A stretch of DNA of 19,328 nucleotides from JAVBUP01 sp031555175 (GTDB lineage: Bacteria > Bacillota_I > Bacilli_A > Erysipelotrichales > Coprobacillaceae). Location: NCBI GenBank assembly GCA_031555175.1, contig JAVBUP010000037.1:1-19328 (forward strand), read 5' to 3'. A model generated the notes under the pieces. It was not told the DNA's origin. It was given only the letters and a program-made list of their open reading frames with translations, and did no database searches. Each line of letters starts with the position of its first letter. The stretch's first letter is position 1. This document shows positions 15,924 through 19,328 of the stretch, one piece after another. Both the position numbers and the translations under genes were made by a program.

Positions 15924-17228
15924 TTAGTCTCTCCTTCTACAAATTATATGAATAGGTGTTCCTTCAAATTCAAAGCTATCACGAATGCGATTTTCTAAAT
16001 AACGTTGATAACTAAAATGCATGTATAATGGTTCATTAACAAAAAGCACGAATGTTGGTGGACAAATACTTACTTGATTAGAATAATATATTTTTAGTCT
16101 TCCACCGTTGAACGTAGTTGTTGGATTCATAGTTTGAGCATCTAAAATGACATCATTTAAAACACTTGTCGCTATGCGACGACGATTATTCTCATACACT
16201 TTATCAATTACTGGGAAAATGCTGTGTACGCGTTGTTTTGTTACTGCAGATACATACACGATTGGGGCATAATCCAAATATTTGAAATGGCTTCTAATGT
16301 CCTTCTCAAAATTTTGCATTGTCTTATCATCTTTCTCTAGTAAGTCCCACTTATTAACGACAATAATGACTCCTTTGCCAGCTTCATGAGCATATCCAGC
16401 GACATGCTTATCTTGTTCAATTATTCCTTCATTAGCATCGATAACCACTAAGGCTACATCACACTTTTCAATTGCAGACATGGCACGCAATATTGAGTAT
16501 TTTTCTATATTCTCATATATTTTTCCTTTTTTACGCATACCAGCCGTATCAACTACTGCATATTCTTTTCCATCATGAACAAAATTAGTATCTATTGCAT
16601 CTCTTGTAGTTCCTGCTACATCAGATACAATTACTCTATCTTCACCAAGAATTGCATTTGTTAAACTTGATTTACCAACATTTGGTCTCCCAATTAAAGC
16701 AAAACGCAATATACCATCTTCTATAACTTCTTCTTCTTTTGGTAAATGAACAAGGATTTGATCTAATAAATCACCAATCCCAATTCCATGACTACCAGAT
16801 ACCGCGATTGGATCTCCAATACCTAGACTATAGAACTCATAGATTGAATCTAAGTAATGATTATCATCTATTTTATTGACAGCTAAGATAAGCGGCTTGT
16901 TAGCCTTTTGCAATAACCTAGCAATGTATTCATCATCTCTAGTTAAGCCTTCACGCCCATTAACGACAAAAACGATGACATTTGCTTCTTCTACAGCTAT
17001 TTCGGCTTGAGCTTTGATTTGTTCCATAAAAGTGGATTCAGCTATCTCAATACCACCAGTGTCAATTACTCTAAAATCTCTAGTTAACCAAGTTGCTCTT
17101 GCATAAATACGATCCCTAGTTACCCCAGCCACATCTTCGACAATTGACAATCTTTCCCCTACTAATCTATTAAATATTGTTGACTTACCAACATTTGGTC
17201 TTCCAACTATTGCTACTACACCGCTCAT
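15924..17228 (-). CDS. der: Ribosome assembly GTPase Der (EngA)
   Basis: The product is a 434-aa GTPase with two tandem G domains and a KH-like C-terminal domain, acting in 50S ribosomal subunit maturation. G domain 1 has GRPNVGKST at 9-17, GVTRDR, DTGG and NKID. G domain 2 has GRPNVGKSS near 184, GTTRDA, DTAG and NKWD. The KH-like domain follows from about 355 (PPTFVLFVNEPLYMHFSYQRYLENRIRDSF) with a basic end (CRRRD). B. subtilis Der is 436 aa. The ATG overlaps the cmk TAA by one base in TAATG, and the Shine-Dalgarno sequence is weak, so translation is probably coupled to cmk. Confidence 0.98.
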   Translation of the reverse strand: MSGVVAIVGRPNVGKSTIFNRLVGERLSIVEDVAGVTRDRIYARATWLTRDFRVIDTGGIEIAESTFMEQIKAQAEIAVEEANVIVFVVNGREGLTRDDEYIARLLQKANKPLILAVNKIDDNHYLDSIYEFYSLGIGDPIAVSGSHGIGIGDLLDQILVHLPKEEEVIEDGILRFALIGRPNVGKSSLTNAILGEDRVIVSDVAGTTRDAIDTNFVHDGKEYAVVDTAGMRKKGKIYENIEKYSILRAMSAIEKCDVALVVIDANEGIIEQDKHVAGYAHEAGKGVIIVVNKWDLLEKDDKTMQNFEKDIRSHFKYLDYAPIVYVSAVTKQRVHSIFPVIDKVYENNRRRIATSVLNDVILDAQTMNPTTTFNGGRLKIYYSNQVSICPPTFVLFVNEPLYMHFSYQRYLENRIRDSFEFEGTPIHIICRRRD

Positions 17229-17893
17229 TATCTCACTTCCATTCTTTCCCTCGCTAAGGCGAGTATTTTACTTACTACTTCTTCAATTTCCATATCTGAA
17301 GTATCAATTTCTATAGCATCAGCACATTTTATCAATGCTCCAACTTCTTTATTCATATCCTCATAATCTCTATCAATTACATCTTGCTTAACTGTTTCAT
17401 AATCGCACTCGATACCACGAGCTATATTCTCTTGATATCTCCTCATCGCTCTACATTCTACCGAAGCTACCTGATATATTTTCAACTCAGCATCAGGAAT
17501 AACAACTGAACCAATATCCCTGCCATCCATTATTATTTCTTTCTTAGCAGCAATGCTTTTTTGCTGCGCTACTAAGAAAGTTCTAACTTCCTTATAAGAA
17601 GATATTCTAGGTGTTATTTTAGAAATATACTCTTGTCTTATTTCCAATGAAACATCTTCACCATTCAGATAAATATCCCCATTTTTAAAAGAAATATTTA
17701 TAAAATCCAATGCCTCAATAACTTTGTCTTTATCTTCGATATCTATTCCTTGACGATATATATATAGCGATATACTACGATACATTGCCCCAGTATCAAG
17801 ATAAGAATATCCTAACTCTTTTGCTACTCTTTTCGCAATTGTACTCTTACCACTAGCAGATGGTCCATCAATTGCAATACTAATTTTTTTCAT
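17228..17893 (-). CDS. cmk: Cytidylate kinase
   Basis: The product is a 221-aa cytoplasmic nucleoside monophosphate kinase phosphorylating CMP and dCMP with ATP. The P-loop GPSASGKST lies at 10-18. YLDTGAMYRS, MDGRDIGSVV (CMP-binding arginine and aspartate) and the lid region VECRAMRRYQE are all present. Length matches the family (B. subtilis 224 aa). GAGGAGTG lies upstream of the ATG. It is the first gene of cmk-der-gpsA, but the space before it holds a terminator-like hairpin and no room for a usual promoter, so expression may depend on read-through from the 268-aa gene or a promoter inside it. Cmk also supplies CTP/dCTP, linking to phospholipid synthesis. Confidence 0.97.
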   Translation of the reverse strand: MKKISIAIDGPSASGKSTIAKRVAKELGYSYLDTGAMYRSISLYIYRQGIDIEDKDKVIEALDFINISFKNGDIYLNGEDVSLEIRQEYISKITPRISSYKEVRTFLVAQQKSIAAKKEIIMDGRDIGSVVIPDAELKIYQVASVECRAMRRYQENIARGIECDYETVKQDVIDRDYEDMNKEVGALIKCADAIEIDTSDMEIEEVVSKILALARERMEVR

Positions 17894-17908
17894 ATTTTAC
17901 ACTCCTCA

Positions 17909-17933
17909 CATAAAAGCAAGGTTTAACCTTGCT
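17909..17933 (-). terminator. Terminator or attenuator hairpin between the 268-aa gene and cmk
   Basis: On the minus strand AGCAAGG-TTAAA-CCTTGCT forms a stem of at least seven pairs, followed only by TTTTATG. The upstream gene's TAG stop supplies the first stem bases. The short U run and the lack of promoter space before cmk suggest partial read-through. Confidence 0.75.
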
Positions 17934-18738
17934 AAAAAATCTCAATCCCTAAAAATAATATTGCTAAATAACTAGCTAACCCAAAAATAGCTAAAACTAA
18001 TATTGAAACAATAATCTTAAATAATTTTCCGCTACCTTCTTCATCTAGTAACTCATCATCTACACGCATAGATTTAATATCTCTTTTTGCTTGCACCTCA
18101 TCAAAAGCTACTTGGTCAATGTCTTCAAACAATTCTAAAGTCTTAAACTCAGTATCATTCTCAACTACCTTCATATCCTCTATTTCTAAAGCATTAATTG
18201 GCTCTTCAGGCTGCTCTTCAGCTTCTATTTCATCAAATATAGCTGGTCTATTAAATGTGTTAGTATTATTCATAACATCACTTTGATTTTCTTTATCATT
18301 CAGAATTGAAAACTCTTTACGATAGTCACGTGTTTCATCCAAATCATATTTTTCCATTAGATTATCAATAAACTTATTTTTATCGTTTTCCATTGTTACT
18401 TCATCATAGATTAATGGCTTTCTAATAGCATTGTGTTTCATTCTATCCATCATATCCAAATCAAATGAACTATCAATACTTTTATCACGAATACGATTCA
18501 ATATAAGTACTTTAGTATTATCAGTATCCCCAGTAGCCTCTCTAACTTTTGAGATTGCTTTTTCTACTAATTCTTGAGTAGAATCATTGAAATTATCATC
18601 TAATTTATCACGAAACATATCTACAAGTTCATCAATACCTTCGTTTTTTTCTTCTGGATAAATGGCATTATCACTATCTATATCATTTTGTTCAGTATTA
18701 CTTGCATGGAATCTTTCCATTCTCGTTAATTTAGCCAT
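17932..18738 (-). CDS. Acidic tail-anchored protein of unknown function
   Basis: I do not recognise the family of this 268-aa protein. The N-terminus is basic (MAKLTRMERFHASN), followed by a long, strongly acidic, probably flexible soluble part with predicted helix at about 32-66. One hydrophobic segment at about 240-264 (FKIIVSILVLAIFGLASYLAILFLG) lies at the very end, so the bulk should face the cytoplasm as a tail-anchored protein. Three short motifs recur: Y111-D-E-V, F168-D-E-I and F212-D-E-V; the first two share the wider pattern [KR]P[LA]I[YF]DE[VI]xxE. They could be docking sites for a partner. There is no signal peptide or catalytic motif. An extended -10 promoter and GAGGTGAT precede the start. 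It lies upstream of cmk-der-gpsA and is divergent from ferredoxin; context does not give a role. Confidence 0.8.
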   Translation of the reverse strand: MAKLTRMERFHASNTEQNDIDSDNAIYPEEKNEGIDELVDMFRDKLDDNFNDSTQELVEKAISKVREATGDTDNTKVLILNRIRDKSIDSSFDLDMMDRMKHNAIRKPLIYDEVTMENDKNKFIDNLMEKYDLDETRDYRKEFSILNDKENQSDVMNNTNTFNRPAIFDEIEAEEQPEEPINALEIEDMKVVENDTEFKTLELFEDIDQVAFDEVQAKRDIKSMRVDDELLDEEGSGKLFKIIVSILVLAIFGLASYLAILFLGIEIF

Positions 18739-18755
18739 AATATCACCTCTTTGCT

Positions 18756-18764
18756 ATTATACCA
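18756..18764 (-). promoter_or_regulatory. Extended -10 promoter of the 268-aa gene
   Basis: On the minus strand TGGTATAAT contains a perfect -10 (18756-18761) with TG at 18763-18764. No good -35 is seen. The leader would be only about ten bases, almost all Shine-Dalgarno region. Confidence 0.6.
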
Positions 18765-18844
18765 CATCATAATCAATTTTGCCTATTGGAACAAACTATT
18801 TTCAGATATCTCATTAAATTTTTTCTTTCTTTTAATAGTCTTTA

Positions 18845-18872
18845 TTGTATATTGGTTATTTTTTGGTATAAT
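18845..18872 (+). promoter_or_regulatory. Promoter of the ferredoxin gene
   Basis: -35 TTGTAT (18845-18850), a 16-bp spacer and a perfect -10 TATAAT (18867-18872), with TG at 18864-18865 giving an extended -10. Transcription should begin near 18879, inside or at the edge of the palindrome at 18877-18896. It is divergent from the promoter of the 268-aa gene, about 80 bases away. Confidence 0.7.
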
Positions 18873-18876
18873 ATAC

Positions 18877-18896
18877 GTAACGAATTTATTCGTTAC
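18877..18896 (+). promoter_or_regulatory. Perfect palindrome at the ferredoxin transcription start
   Basis: Arms GTAACGAAT and ATTCGTTAC with a 2-bp TT centre make a perfect 20-bp inverted repeat from the predicted +1 to before the Shine-Dalgarno site (18903-18908). It is not followed by a T run, so it is not a terminator. It could be a repressor operator or, in RNA, a 5' hairpin stabilising the message; two bases are too few for a loop, so in RNA the inner pairs would open. Confidence 0.65.
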
Positions 18897-18916
18897 ATTA
18901 CAAGGAGGCTATATTA

Positions 18917-19120
18917 ATGGGAAAGAAAACTAAAGTAAATCAAGAAACATGCATTGGATGTGCAGCATGTACATCAATTTGTCCAAGCGTATTCGATATG
19001 AATTCTAATGGATTAGCAGAAAATATCTTAGGAGATTCTACTGAATTACCTGATGATTTTGTTGCAGAAGTTGAAGAAGCAGCTGCTTCTTGTCCTGTAA
19101 ACGCAATCGAAGTTGAATAG
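18917..19120 (+). CDS. Ferredoxin, single [4Fe-4S] cluster
   Basis: The product is a 67-aa soluble electron carrier. C12-x2-C15-x2-C18 (TCIGCAACTSICP) and C59 (SCPVNAIEVE) are the expected cluster ligands. An extra C22 sits at the position that in two-cluster proteins would bind a second cluster, and in some one-cluster ferredoxins forms a disulfide. Length and the acidic surface match Thermotoga- and Bacillus-type one-cluster ferredoxins. AAGGAGG lies eight bases before the ATG. It is a single-gene unit with a strong promoter, a palindrome at the start site and a good terminator. It is the only plus-strand host gene here and a plausible electron acceptor for the pyruvate oxidoreductase at 6314. 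Confidence 0.95.
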   Translation: MGKKTKVNQETCIGCAACTSICPSVFDMNSNGLAENILGDSTELPDDFVAEVEEAAASCPVNAIEVE

Positions 19121-19129
19121 TCGTTAAAT

Positions 19130-19155
19130 GATGGTGGAAACGCCATCTTTTTTTT
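19130..19155 (+). terminator. Intrinsic terminator of the ferredoxin gene
   Basis: GATGGTG (19130-19136), GAAA loop and CGCCATC (19141-19147) pair over seven positions with one G-U, followed by eight Ts. It starts nine bases after the stop codon. Confidence 0.93.
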
Positions 19156-19163
19156 CTGTAAAA

Positions 19164-19184
19164 GAAAAAAGGATTTGCATCCTT
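19164..19184 (-). terminator. Minus-strand intrinsic terminator at the right end
   Basis: On the minus strand AAGGAT-GCAA-ATCCTT forms a perfect 6-bp stem with a GNRA-type loop, followed by TTTTTTC. It faces the ferredoxin terminator. A TAA at 19183-19185 overlaps the first stem bases, as in other genes of this window, so it probably ends a minus-strand gene entering from the right. Confidence 0.75.
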
Positions 19185-19230
19185 ATTGTGGTTCTTCAAT
19201 ATCCGTAGGGGTAAAGAAGAATCTTTTGTT
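19183..19230 (-). pseudogene. Possible 3' remnant of a minus-strand gene
   Basis: Fifteen codons read NKRFFFTPTDIEEPQ and end in a TAA fused to a terminator hairpin. The frame is closed by another TAA at 19231-19233, so no complete gene is present. It could be the tail of a gene cut by the element that begins further right, or a gene with a frameshift in the nearby A run, or chance. No family is recognised. Confidence 0.35.
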
Positions 19231-19245
19231 TTAACCAAAAATAAA

Positions 19246-19275
19246 TAGACATAGTTATGACTTCCCATGTATGAT
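19246..19275 (+). promoter_or_regulatory. Promoter of the gene entering the right edge
   Basis: -35 TAGACA (19246-19251), an 18-bp spacer and -10 TATGAT (19270-19275), each one base off consensus. The start near 19282 gives a leader of about 30 bases before the ATG at 19313. Confidence 0.5.
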
Positions 19276-19312
19276 TAATTTGCGACCAATTACACAAAGG
19301 AGAGTTTTATCT

Positions 19313-19328
19313 ATGTCCAACTTTAATA
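19313..19328 (+). CDS. Start of a plus-strand gene (partial, possibly IS30 transposase)
   Basis: An ATG with AAAGGAG (19296-19302) upstream opens a frame reading MSNFN before the window ends. A promoter at 19246-19275 supports a real gene. Many IS30-family transposases of Bacillota begin with a similar MS-x-F/Y-x-H/x-L, and the opposite edge of the window carries the 3' end of an IS30-like transposase, so it may be the 5' end of another copy. Five residues cannot prove this. Confidence 0.4.

Noticed and set aside
18751..18933. Plus-strand 60-codon frame ahead of ferredoxin
   Set aside because: It covers both divergent promoters and overlaps the ferredoxin start; the real gene has its own strong ribosome site.
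18940..19268. Two minus-strand open frames overlapping ferredoxin
   Set aside because: They lie opposite the ferredoxin gene and its terminator, with no ribosome sites, and their products resemble nothing.
1..19328. CRISPR arrays, tRNA or rRNA genes, toxin-antitoxin or phage-defence genes
   Set aside because: No regularly spaced repeats, cloverleaf-like sequences or recognisable defence proteins were found on either strand.

Overview
The window is AT-rich bacterial DNA with closely packed genes and strong Shine-Dalgarno sequences. It looks like a low-GC, fermentative, spore-forming (or recently spore-forming) member of the Bacillota. SpoIVA and a SpoVIF-family protein point to the spore former. 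Pyruvate:ferredoxin oxidoreductase and a one-cluster ferredoxin point to anaerobic metabolism. The two diacylglycerol glycosyltransferases resemble those of streptococci and Acholeplasma, so I lean towards the Turicibacter/Erysipelotrichia/Haloplasma side of the phylum, next to the Mollicutes. That placement is an inference.

Almost every gene lies on the minus strand. From right to left: a tail-anchored acidic protein of unknown function; cmk-der-gpsA and a SpoVIF-like gene; spoIVA; HU; a YugP-type membrane zinc peptidase; pyrR-galU; nifJ (pyruvate:ferredoxin oxidoreductase); a four-gene envelope operon (membrane-anchored amidase, glycolipid glycosyltransferase, glycosyltransferase-RecX fusion, YhaM exoribonuclease); and an orphan cellobiose-type PTS IIA gene with a candidate cre site. 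The order cmk...der-gpsA...spoIVA-hbs is the conserved Bacillus arrangement, so this is core chromosome rather than an island. A ferredoxin gene is transcribed divergently at the right end. The left edge carries the 3' end of an IS30-like transposase. The right edge carries the first five codons of another plus-strand gene that could be the 5' end of a copy of the same element.

Functional links: GalU makes UDP-glucose, the likely donor for the two glycolipid glycosyltransferases. GpsA supplies glycerol-3-phosphate for the lipid backbone. The ferredoxin is a plausible electron acceptor for NifJ. PyrR and Cmk belong to pyrimidine metabolism. SpoIVA and SpoVIF belong to spore coat assembly.

Most transcription units end in a clear intrinsic terminator. 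In several the stop codon is fused to the first bases of the hairpin. I see no CRISPR array, tRNA, rRNA or defence island. The most unusual items are the glycosyltransferase-RecX fusion, the lack of TGA stops together with an excess of TAG among the 17 complete host genes, a tail-anchored protein with three [FY]DE[VI] motifs, and a perfect palindrome at the predicted start of the ferredoxin transcript.
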